Source of the DNA: Fen-1258 sp041658245
Lineage (GTDB): Bacteria; Bacteroidota; Ignavibacteria; Ignavibacteriales; Melioribacteraceae
Length of the DNA stretch: 64,000 nucleotides
Direction: 5' to 3'
Assembly (NCBI GenBank): GCA_041658245.1
Contig: JBBAAM010000004.1
Location: 1 to 64,000, forward strand
The notes under the pieces are model-generated. The model was not told the DNA's origin. It searched no databases and worked only from the letters and a program-made list of their open reading frames with translations. This document shows positions 18,641 to 26,345 of the stretch, piece after piece; position 1 is the stretch's first letter, and each line of letters starts with the position of its first letter. The position numbers and the translations under genes were made by a program.

Positions 18641-18709
18641 CGTGTCTTTGTGTCCTTGTGGCTATTCTTTAAAAAATTGATGTTGCCACCAAGACTCAAA
18701 GACACCAAG
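18641..18709. repeat. Dispersed inverted element (copy 3)
   Basis: CGTGTCTTTGTGTCCTTGTGGC is mirrored by GCCACCAAGACTCAAAGACACC, with about 20 bp between the arms. It is the third copy of the family at 15653 and 16195 and lies between the caspase-like gene and the small membrane-protein gene. Confidence 0.75.
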
Positions 18710-18805
18710 TAATCACAAAAGCCAATAAAACTTCATAAATCAAAAACTGTTAATCCATGTTCTTAAATCAATTCTCTTCATTCATCTTAATCAATAATAT
18801 ATATT

Positions 18806-18832
18806 TTCACTTTCAACTTTTCACTTCAACTT
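18806..18832. repeat. CTTTCAACTTTT low-complexity tract
   Basis: TTTCACTTTCAACTTTTCAC continues as TTCAACTT; it closely matches the tract inserted in frame in the giant gene at 5766-5795. This shows the family also occurs outside genes. Confidence 0.6.
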
Positions 18833-18834
18833 GC

Positions 18835-19302
18835 TTACGGTCTTGCCGGCGGTAATGCTGTTGTTGTTGCAGGCGTTTCTTCCGTTTTCTTTTTCATTAG
18901 CAGCACTGCTGCAGCTCCACCACCCACTACAGCTGTTCCAACGTAATAGTACCAGGGAATTCCCCCCTTTACTTCGATGGCAGTGATCTCAAAATAGTAA
19001 TCGGTATCAGTCAACGTTTCCGATTCTTTATGTGAGAGATTCCAAACGATCACATTTTTCTTGTTAGCGAATTTCCCTTTTCCTACATCTCCGGATAAGC
19101 CGGAAGGGTTGTAATTGTAAGTTGAAGATGCGGTCCTCTTTAAAGCGACCTTGATCTCGTATTCTTTATCATTTTCCCCTTCAAATTCATAGATTATCTG
19201 AATTTTATTATCAAGTGATTCAAATGAGGCGGACATTTTCTGTTGTGCAGATATTGGCGCAGCTATAAATAAGCCAAGCAAGAGAAGTAATATGTTTTTC
19301 AT
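18835..19302 (-). CDS. Small exported protein with C-terminal membrane anchor
   Basis: Translation most likely starts at ATG 19302, with AAGGTAAAG just upstream, giving 155 aa. The protein has a signal peptide (MKNILLLLLGLFIAAPISAQ), a beta-rich domain (about 22-115) with IQIIYEFEG and LSGDVGKGKFANKKNVIVW segments, then one transmembrane helix (YYYVGTAVVGGGAAAVLLM, about 118-137), KKK and a Pro/Thr-rich tail. The topology suggests a periplasmic domain anchored in the inner membrane with a short cytoplasmic tail. I do not recognise a named family. Its place between the papain-like and caspase-like genes suggests it belongs to the same module, perhaps as anchor or adaptor, which is inference. 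Confidence 0.75.
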   Translation of the reverse strand: MKNILLLLLGLFIAAPISAQQKMSASFESLDNKIQIIYEFEGENDKEYEIKVALKRTASSTYNYNPSGLSGDVGKGKFANKKNVIVWNLSHKESETLTDTDYYFEITAIEVKGGIPWYYYVGTAVVGGGAAAVLLMKKKTEETPATTTALPPARP

Positions 19303-19461
19303 GTCTTTACCTTTCGTGTACAATTTTATAATCTGAGTGAACCGGAACAAAATAATTGAGTTCAACTAATGAATAGTATCCTCGATTAAATTCTTGCTTT
19401 TTTTGTCAAGATATTTTTGTCTTATTTTCATTTTTATATCTATCATAAAATTAAAAACATT

Positions 19462-19660
19462 GAATCCCTATGGGATTCCTTTTCAAGTTTTGTTTCATGT
19501 TACAAATATTCAATCCCCAAGGGATTGACTGTATCGAATTTTCAATCAATGAAGAAATAATTCCAAACGAATAACGCTTGGCATTTTTTTTCATAACACC
19601 ATAGGTGTTAAATCTTTGTAACCAAGAAATCCACCAATAGAAAACATTCCCATCGGGAAT
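19462..19660. repeat. Cluster of four different short intergenic palindromes
   Basis: The 423-bp gap between the papain-like and small membrane-protein genes holds four hairpins: GAATCCCTATGGGATTC (19462-19478), CAATCCCCAAGGGATTG (19511-19526), TAACACCATAGGTGTTA (19594-19610) and ATTCCCATCGGGAAT (19646-19660). No gene is seen there. Such palindromes in tandem resemble the short hairpin families scattered between genes in this bacterial group. Confidence 0.75.
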
Positions 19661-19725
19661 GAATATTTTTTTATCGCATAATTACTTTTGAAAGTTTGCA
19701 AAAAATATATCTTACTCATCTAACT

Positions 19726-21117
19726 TTATTTGTGATTTATTTTAACAATTACCGGTACAACTTTTTTCTCCGTAGTGTAAAGAGATCGAAATTTAAGTTT
19801 CTCCGACTTATCAAATGAGATATTCTCCGGCTCAATACTCATCTTCCCGAACACTGATTCGAATCGCTTTGAAAAACTACCGCTGTTCAATTCAAAATCT
19901 TTCACAAATTTCTCAAAGTCTAATTTTTCTTTTGAGTAAAGAAAAACGTAATACGTCACTCCTTTAGTATTATCAAGCATCGCATAACTATCTTCGTCGG
20001 GAATGGCAATATTGTTTTTCTTGTACGGCAGATACGCAGAGACATTCTCTTCCGAAGGAAATATTTTTGTAACTGCATTTGTCATATCCGTAGCAAAAGC
20101 ATAGACATAAGCCGGTTCATCATTTGAAATACGAAGTTCAAAGAGCGTTCCGGTCGAATAGTTCTTCACGGTTTCAAACACGTTACCCGATTGTATTAAC
20201 CTCATCTCATCACCGTTATCTTCTCTAAAGATCAACGAGCCAGAAAGTATCGGTAGTTTGTTTTCCGGTTCCGGGTCAATAAGTTCAAATGCATACTTAC
20301 AGAAGTAATCGAAATCTGAATAGCGTATCCACGTATATCCATCCTTACCCCATGATGTTCCCCAACTGTTCAAGATCTCAAAAGCACCGCCGAGTTTTTT
20401 ATCATCGAAACCGACGATGGTTATTCCGTGTCCTTGAAACCAAGACTTATACTCGGAAGAATCGGGCTGCCAGATATCTTTGGCAAACTTGAAAGAACTT
20501 GGACAATCAATAGCTGCAATAACCGGTTTATTCTCTGAAAGGCTCTTCTTTATAAAGGACGATTTGCGCTCTAACTTATAATCTGCAATCGTTCTATACT
20601 CTAATATCTTAAACGATTTAGCCATATCTTTTTCGGCCGGTTTTACTTCTCTATCACATTCAAATCCGAAGTCTGAATATTTAACAACTCCATTCTCTTT
20701 CAAGAAGTCCAGAACACTAATAAGCGAAACACCCTGGCTGCATCCGTTTGATTTCCTAACCTGATTATAAACGAAAGATGGAGAGAATCGGTTATCGTTG
20801 ATCTCTTTGCTTGTCCATCTGTTTTTCATAGCTTCCAGAATCGTCTTTCCACCATATACGGCAGACCATGCGGCGCAAGTCCCTGATGATCCTTGATAAC
20901 CAGGTACAGGTGCATATTTCTTCAAAGAAAATGATGAAGGAAGATTTGCATAATCGCCGCGCATCAGCTTTACAGAAAGAGGACGGTTCGCGTAAAGCGT
21001 GTCATCAAGAAGAACTCCCATTCCAAATTCTTGAGAGAAAATTTTAATGGATAAAAGTATCGCTAAAGATACCATCCCTTTAAGGGATGGTATCTTTAGT
21101 GTTGAAATATTTCTCAT
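19726..21117 (-). CDS. Exported papain-like (C1) cysteine protease with DUF4384-like tail
   Basis: The 463-aa product has a signal peptide (1-28), then a papain-like domain (about 58-275) with Cys81 in QGSSGTCAAWS, His230 in GHGITIVGFDD and Asn250 in LNSWGTSWGKDG, so the catalytic triad is intact. Residues about 300-410 resemble DUF4384 domains (VYAFATDMTNAVTKIFP ... YYVFLYSKEKLDFE), which are often found with proteases and kinases in envelope systems. The ATG overlaps the stop of the FecR-like gene (ATGA, 21117-21114), implying translational coupling. Residues 7-19 of the signal peptide (KIPSLKGMVSL core) are encoded by a REP-like palindrome, so the export signal itself was remodelled by a repeat insertion. 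Confidence 0.9.
   Translation of the reverse strand: MRNISTLKIPSLKGMVSLAILLSIKIFSQEFGMGVLLDDTLYANRPLSVKLMRGDYANLPSSFSLKKYAPVPGYQGSSGTCAAWSAVYGGKTILEAMKNRWTSKEINDNRFSPSFVYNQVRKSNGCSQGVSLISVLDFLKENGVVKYSDFGFECDREVKPAEKDMAKSFKILEYRTIADYKLERKSSFIKKSLSENKPVIAAIDCPSSFKFAKDIWQPDSSEYKSWFQGHGITIVGFDDKKLGGAFEILNSWGTSWGKDGYTWIRYSDFDYFCKYAFELIDPEPENKLPILSGSLIFREDNGDEMRLIQSGNVFETVKNYSTGTLFELRISNDEPAYVYAFATDMTNAVTKIFPSEENVSAYLPYKKNNIAIPDEDSYAMLDNTKGVTYYVFLYSKEKLDFEKFVKDFELNSGSFSKRFESVFGKMSIEPENISFDKSEKLKFRSLYTTEKKVVPVIVKINHK
21063..21099. repeat. REP-like palindrome inside signal-peptide codons (copy G)
   Basis: CTAAAGATACCATCCCTT-T-AAGGGATGGTATCTTTAG is a perfect 37-bp palindrome in the papain-like protease gene, codons 7-19. 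A half copy (AGATGGTATCTTT, 21134-21146) lies in the last codons of the upstream FecR-like gene. Confidence 0.9.
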
Positions 21118-22058
21118 CTATTTTCTCCAGAATAGATGGTATCTTTTTCTCTTACTAGAATTTCGGCTCTTGTCTGCATTCCGTTTGCTTGCAAAAACTT
21201 TAGATAAGCAAACAAATAATCATCTACACCTGGCGCACCGGCAACTGATTTTGCATAATACTTTTGTGCGCTGGCGTTGAGTTTATTCTGCTCAAAGTAT
21301 TTTGCGATGATCAAATAATTAAGAGCTGTCTCATCATAATCTAACTCTTTCAATAATTTACTCAACTCTACCATAAGAGTTTGTTTACGGTTCCCAGGAA
21401 GTAATTCAAATATTGCTGTATCAGAATGGATCTCATCATTAACGCTTGAGAATATTTCCCACTGATACGGTTTTCCTTTTTCAAATTGTAATTCATTTAC
21501 ATCTATCACAATAAATGAATCGGCGATCTCCTTCATATAAACGGTATTCTTTGCACTGTTAATAATCTGGAAGATATATTTTCCTCCCTTCTCTCTCGGG
21601 AACCAACTGAAGTGGATTGTTGAGTCCATGATAAGTGTATTGCTTGGGAAATCTAAATCAATGCTCTCTGTCCCTTGGCGGACAACAGCGCCAAGATTTT
21701 CCATCTCTTTTTTTGCATCATCCTTATTCATGAATTCTTGCAACAAGTAACCGGCAAACTTAGAAGAGACCGTTGCTTTCTGAGAATCGAACGAACCCGC
21801 TATATCGGAGACATTATATGTCCCTTCGTTCTTCAGCTCTTTCGTTTTCCCGGTAGCATGAAGTAGTCCCAAGTAATTGTTTTTATTCAGCTTTATTGTT
21901 TCTCCTTTATAGAGTTTTACACCAATGGATAGAGGCTGCCAGCTGTTGTTTGAACGCTTTACTTGTACGTCCCCTTTGCTGGTTAGTATAGTGAATACTT
22001 GTTCCTGGCACATTACCATCGGAGCCAAGAGTAATAAAACGAACATCATTATTTTCAT
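21114..22058 (-). CDS. Exported FecR-like domain protein with TPR-like C-terminus
   Basis: The 314-aa protein has a signal peptide (MKIMMFVLLLLAPMVMC), a FecR-like domain at about 20-110 (VFTILTSKGDVQVKRSNNSW ... LYKGETIKLNKNNYLGLL), a central beta-rich region (about 140-215) and a helical, TPR-like C-terminus (about 225-305, ELDYDETALNYLIIAKYFEQ). FecR-like periplasmic domains usually relay or bind signals. The start overlaps the CHASE2 gene stop by 4 nt and its own stop overlaps the protease start by 4 nt. Its last residues (EKDTIYSGENR) derive partly from a half REP palindrome. A lipoprotein Cys at residue 17 is possible (MVMC). Confidence 0.82.
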   Translation of the reverse strand: MKIMMFVLLLLAPMVMCQEQVFTILTSKGDVQVKRSNNSWQPLSIGVKLYKGETIKLNKNNYLGLLHATGKTKELKNEGTYNVSDIAGSFDSQKATVSSKFAGYLLQEFMNKDDAKKEMENLGAVVRQGTESIDLDFPSNTLIMDSTIHFSWFPREKGGKYIFQIINSAKNTVYMKEIADSFIVIDVNELQFEKGKPYQWEIFSSVNDEIHSDTAIFELLPGNRKQTLMVELSKLLKELDYDETALNYLIIAKYFEQNKLNASAQKYYAKSVAGAPGVDDYLFAYLKFLQANGMQTRAEILVREKDTIYSGENR

Positions 22059-23278
22059 ATCTGCACTCCATTTTTCTTAAAAGGATTAATCATATTGAAC
22101 ATCGTTGATAAATGATCATCATAAATATCAAGGGAGGTTGGAACCAGAAGTATTGCGAATAAGGTGAACGTCAAGTTCATCTTAAAGTTGTAGAGATAAA
22201 AAATATAAACGGCTACGAAAAAATAAAAGACCATTACAGTAAGGATAACAACTTTGGATAGCCCCTTGTAAAGTTTGGCATAAGACATTTTCATCCTTTC
22301 AAGTGATAAGGCAACAATATAACAAATAAAGAATGCGATCAGTAAGGTTGCGGCGAAGGGCATTTCATTTATATAATCATTAGCTAAGATCATCGAAATA
22401 ATATTGGCATGGATAACCACACCATACATATCCGGGAATGATTTACCAGCATAATTTTGATTCAACGGAGTAAAGAAAATATCTTCAAATGTTTTGGTTT
22501 GTAAATCAATTCCGGTAAACCCGAGTAAAACTATTTTATCTTTGCATACAGATAGATTTACTGCAGTATCCAATACTTGATCGTAGTTGATAAAATAATA
22601 CCCCAATTCTGAAATGTTTCTTCTGAAGTTTATCGGCTCTTGTTTTTTCCCCCTCTCAATAATTTCTTTAATGGCAGCCGGATCGTATAGCCCGGCTATT
22701 TGTGAAGCGAAAGATTGTACAGTATCTCCCCTGGCTAAAGCGAAAGGAATAAAATCCCTTACCGTACGGCGCGATTCATCGCCTGACGTTGGTAAGTTAG
22801 CAAATCCGTATTTTATTCTGTTTTTAAAATGAATAGCAGGTAAAGCTAATGAATCGAAACTTTCACTGGATTCATTAAACGCCGACATCTGATTGACAAG
22901 GACACAGTTATCATATCTCGTGATCACCGAAGTTAAGAGTGAATCATCTTTTTGATTTTCTGTTTCAGAAAAAAGTAGATCGATCCCAATTGCTTTTGGA
23001 TTTTCTTTCTCGATTCTTTCAAGTTGCTTTGCAATTTGTCTTCGGGATAAAAACCCTGCATTAACAATCACTATTGATGTGTCCGGAACAACTGGTGGGC
23101 GCATTTTAGAAAAGACGATATCGTATGTGTCAAAATCGGTTAGAGCATTACTAACAGGGTCATTTAGCTGAAGCTTATAGGGTAAGGCGAAGAGTATCCA
23201 GATGAAGAAGAAAATTAGAAAAGGGATCAAAAAGAATTTGAATTGAAATAAGTCATATTTTGTAGGCGATTCTCTCAC
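22055..23278 (-). CDS. CHASE2-domain membrane protein without output domain
   Basis: Starting at GTG 23278, the 407-aa protein has one N-terminal transmembrane helix (about 14-32), an extracytoplasmic CHASE2 sensor domain (about 40-290; features include IVIVNAGFLSRRQ, PKAIGIDLLFSE, KDKIVLLGFTG and YGVVIHANIISMIL) and three membrane helices (about 295-385). CHASE2 proteins normally end in a kinase, cyclase or phosphatase; here the chain stops after the last helices and a short tail. The sensor therefore probably signals through partner proteins, most likely the coupled FecR-like and protease genes downstream. The ribosome site is weak. The 276 bp upstream, shared with the end of citF, shows no clear terminator and presumably holds the promoter. 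Confidence 0.88.
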   Translation of the reverse strand: MRESPTKYDLFQFKFFLIPFLIFFFIWILFALPYKLQLNDPVSNALTDFDTYDIVFSKMRPPVVPDTSIVIVNAGFLSRRQIAKQLERIEKENPKAIGIDLLFSETENQKDDSLLTSVITRYDNCVLVNQMSAFNESSESFDSLALPAIHFKNRIKYGFANLPTSGDESRRTVRDFIPFALARGDTVQSFASQIAGLYDPAAIKEIIERGKKQEPINFRRNISELGYYFINYDQVLDTAVNLSVCKDKIVLLGFTGIDLQTKTFEDIFFTPLNQNYAGKSFPDMYGVVIHANIISMILANDYINEMPFAATLLIAFFICYIVALSLERMKMSYAKLYKGLSKVVILTVMVFYFFVAVYIFYLYNFKMNLTFTLFAILLVPTSLDIYDDHLSTMFNMINPFKKNGVQI

Positions 23279-23554
23279 GTTTTATTCTTTAGTTATTCCA
23301 AATAATAAAATGTTTAGAATCTTTGCGAAGATTAATATAAGAATGATCGCACCTTAAAAAACAAACTCTTTTGTTAGAAAGTATTCTATCCTTCATAACT
23401 CACCCAATTCCTTTTTCTGATGGCAGTAAATTAGAGAATATTCTATGTAAAAGAAAGAAAAATGAAGTTTTGTAATTTAATTAACAAGGGCTGCGTGGCA
23501 ATAAATCCTACAAACGAATTTTATCCTCCATAATCTAAACCCAAATTATTCAAA

Positions 23555-25126
23555 CTACTTTTTTTCGTACACCGAATCAAGCACCGTACCATCAACCCAA
23601 TTGACCACAGCAACAACTTTTTCTTTTGATGTTTTTGGTTCCTCAGGTAAGCCTCCGCAAATTTCCAATACTTCTCGTTGAATATCTTGAATCTTGTATA
23701 CCGGCAAAGAACTGTGTGATAATATTTTTAACAAATCTTTTCTCAAAGGATTAATTGCAATCCCTCTCTCAGTAACAACAACATCGATCATTTCACCTGG
23801 ACCGCAAAGTGTTGTTACACTATCAACAATGATCGGAACTCGATCTCGAAATGATGGAATTGCAAGCATAACACATTTCCCAAATAAACAATCCTGCCAT
23901 CCACCCATGCCATGCAACAAGTAACCATCTGAATGAGTAACAACATTGGCGTTAAAATTAATATCAACTTCAGTCGCTCCAAGCACGACGACATCTAACA
24001 TCGAAGCAAAATTTCCTTTTCCATGAAAGTTGTAACTTGTAAACGGACTTGTATTAACGTGTCTTGGGTTTTCACCTAGCGATCGAACTCCTGCAATATC
24101 AAATGCTTGTCCATCAAGAATAAAATCAGTAAGTCCATCTTCCAACATTTGTACAAGGTATTGTGTACTGCCACCACGAACAAACCGCGCTTTAACATTT
24201 TTCGCTTTCATTCGTTCTTTCAGCAATTGCAAGAATGCAAGATTGATTCCGCCGGCGCCTGCCTGAAAAGAAAATCCGTTTTTCATAATTCCGGATTCTT
24301 CTACAAAACGAGCAACGTATTCTGCAATCAATAATCTGTCAGGACTTTTTGTAAGTTGTGTTGTACCGGAAATTATTTTTGATGGTTCGCCTAGCGATTC
24401 AACTTCAACAACATAATCAACGTTGTTCCCTTGAATGTGCCAGGGAATGCACGGGAACTCAACTAATGTATCAGTTACAACAATCACTCTATCGGCATAT
24501 TCAGAATCTCCTAATGCAAAGCCAAGCGGTCCGCAGGCAGATTTTCCCATTACACCATTTGCATTACCAAAAGAATCGGCACATGGAGCAGCTATCACGG
24601 CTATATCAATGTGAACATCTCCATCCTGTATTGCTTTATATCGTCCTCCGTGTGAGCGTAAGACACCTGTTCCTTTCATCTTCCCTTCAGATGCGTAACG
24701 ACCCAGAGGTCCATTCATACTCCCTTCAATATGATGAATCGTTCCATCCTCCAAATATTTGATCAAATATTCGTGACAGGGAAATGATGCACTCGGAAAC
24801 CAACGAATATGCTTTACACCCATTTCTTTAATTGTATCAAACAGAATATTCGTCAATCCGTCACCGTTACGAAGATGGTGATGGGTCGAGATCGTCATTC
24901 CATTTTTCAATCCAGCTCTCTTCAAAGCTTCTTTGAGGTTCCTTACAAGTTTATTTCCGTCGGAAGGATAATCAACACAACTTCGTATGGGAGGAGCCGC
25001 CATTGAACGTTCAGTCCGGAATTTGTTAATACCTTGAAAGGGAACTGCAGGGATTCCATTGATGACTTTCGGGACATATCGTCCTGCCGCGTTCTTTACG
25101 AGTTTTGATTTTGATTCTTTTGCCAT
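23555..25126 (-). CDS. citF: Citrate lyase alpha subunit (citrate CoA-transferase)
   Basis: The 523-aa product matches the CitF family over its length (about 510-520 aa usual): VKNAAGRYVPKVINGIPAVP at the N-terminus, STHHHLRNGD, EGSMNGPLGRYASEGK, APCADSFGNANGVMGKSACG, and HSDGYLLHGMGGWQDCLFGK near the C-terminus. CitF (EC 2.8.3.10) swaps acetyl for citrate on the acyl-carrier subunit in the cytoplasmic citrate lyase complex. I start at ATG 25126, 7 bp past the stop of the CitD-CitE fusion; a TTG 33 bp upstream is open but less likely. It is the last gene of the cluster. citC, citX and citG, needed for prosthetic-group loading, are not in the window. Confidence 0.93.
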   Translation of the reverse strand: MAKESKSKLVKNAAGRYVPKVINGIPAVPFQGINKFRTERSMAAPPIRSCVDYPSDGNKLVRNLKEALKRAGLKNGMTISTHHHLRNGDGLTNILFDTIKEMGVKHIRWFPSASFPCHEYLIKYLEDGTIHHIEGSMNGPLGRYASEGKMKGTGVLRSHGGRYKAIQDGDVHIDIAVIAAPCADSFGNANGVMGKSACGPLGFALGDSEYADRVIVVTDTLVEFPCIPWHIQGNNVDYVVEVESLGEPSKIISGTTQLTKSPDRLLIAEYVARFVEESGIMKNGFSFQAGAGGINLAFLQLLKERMKAKNVKARFVRGGSTQYLVQMLEDGLTDFILDGQAFDIAGVRSLGENPRHVNTSPFTSYNFHGKGNFASMLDVVVLGATEVDINFNANVVTHSDGYLLHGMGGWQDCLFGKCVMLAIPSFRDRVPIIVDSVTTLCGPGEMIDVVVTERGIAINPLRKDLLKILSHSSLPVYKIQDIQREVLEICGGLPEEPKTSKEKVVAVVNWVDGTVLDSVYEKK

Positions 25127-25133
25127 AGTCGTG

Positions 25134-26339
25134 TTATTTATTTGGATGAAATTTTGCAAGTGATAAAATACGTTCAGCCCGTTTCACCACGGGAGTATCA
25201 ATCATTTTTGAACCCACCGCAACAACACCCGATCCATTTCGTTGTGCTTCATCGAATGCATCAACTATACATTGTGCATATTCAATTTCTTTTTCTGTTG
25301 GGACAAACGCATCGTGAATAATTTTTATTTGCCGCGGATGGATACACCCTTTTCCTTCAAATCCCAGTGCTTTTGCTTCGAATGTACTTTGTCGTAATCC
25401 TTCATCGTCATTTACATCTGAAAAGACTGAGTCAAGCGCTTGAATTCCCGCGGCTTTTGCCGCATTGATCACTGAACATCGTGCAAATAAACTTTCATTA
25501 CCTGCTTTCGTCCGCTCAACACCGATATCTGCTGTATAGTCTTCCAAACCTATTGCTAACCCGCAATTCCATTTACTGGCGGAGGCAATTTCAAACGCAT
25601 GCACAACACCCAGTGCGCTTTCAATGATAGGTATCAGAAAGATCTTCCGCTCGATATTTTGACGCACGAGAATATTATTTATTTCATTATCAACTTCCTC
25701 CACTTGAGTAACAGATTCACATTTCGGGATGAGGATAGTTTGCACATTATGAGGAACGATCTGCCGCAAATCTTCATGACCTACGGGCAGCGAATTGATT
25801 CTTACCATCCGTTCTGCAACTCCAAAATTTACATTCATGAGAGCATTTCTGACGAGAATGCGCGCAGCATCTTTCTCTGTCGGCGCGACACTATCTTCGA
25901 GATCAAGGATTATGCAATCGGGTTTATGTAATGCAGCATTCAGGAAAAAGTGCGGTTCGTTTCCTGGCAGGTAAAGTCGTGTTCGCCGTGAATGATCTCT
26001 CGAAAAGTCTTTTGTGTATTTTCTATCACCAATTAGTAAATTGTTATTTATTTGAGGATCTGCTCTTCTGACTGCTGCTTCCACTCTTGCCGCTATAACG
26101 AAGGGAACCGCACCTTGATCTTCAACATATAGTTTTGCATTCATAACACCCAAGTATTTTAGGATGTCAGTAATTTGAGTGCGAATCGAATTCCCGTATA
26201 ATGATTCAACTTTGCTTTTCAGATCAATATTGATCCCACCCTTTGTCATTATTATTACTTTAATGTGGCAATCCGATCGAATATTAGTTCCGGTTCTTCC
26301 TGCCGATCCTATTTTTTGTTTTTGAGTTTTCATTTCCAT
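25134..26339 (-). CDS. citE: Fused citrate lyase gamma (CitD) and beta (CitE) subunits
   Basis: The 401-aa product joins two normally separate subunits. Residues about 9-94 are CitD-like: IDLKSKVESLYGNSIRTQI and AKLYVEDQGAVPF then ARVEAAVRRA match the acyl-carrier protein. Residues about 119-395 are CitE (citryl-ACP lyase): RLYLPGNEPHFF, CIILDLEDSVAPTEKD, VRINSLP, GLAIGLEDYTADIG and GKGCIHPRQI. Classical CitD carries the phosphoribosyl-dephospho-CoA group on a Ser in a GTLES-S/G-D context. Here the site reads GTNIRSDCHI, so the first Ser position is Arg and only the neighbouring Ser22 remains. Attachment is therefore uncertain. The enzyme would cleave a citryl-type thioester to acetyl product and oxaloacetate; a related substrate is possible. 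It lies 6 bp after an ADP-ribosylglycohydrolase gene. Confidence 0.88.
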   Translation of the reverse strand: MEMKTQKQKIGSAGRTGTNIRSDCHIKVIIMTKGGINIDLKSKVESLYGNSIRTQITDILKYLGVMNAKLYVEDQGAVPFVIAARVEAAVRRADPQINNNLLIGDRKYTKDFSRDHSRRTRLYLPGNEPHFFLNAALHKPDCIILDLEDSVAPTEKDAARILVRNALMNVNFGVAERMVRINSLPVGHEDLRQIVPHNVQTILIPKCESVTQVEEVDNEINNILVRQNIERKIFLIPIIESALGVVHAFEIASASKWNCGLAIGLEDYTADIGVERTKAGNESLFARCSVINAAKAAGIQALDSVFSDVNDDEGLRQSTFEAKALGFEGKGCIHPRQIKIIHDAFVPTEKEIEYAQCIVDAFDEAQRNGSGVVAVGSKMIDTPVVKRAERILSLAKFHPNK

Positions 26340-26345
26340 TCCATC

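Noticed and set aside
24358..24762. 134-codon plus-strand frame within citF
   Set aside because: Antisense to a well-conserved enzyme; composition is Gln/His/Leu-rich as expected from a complement frame.
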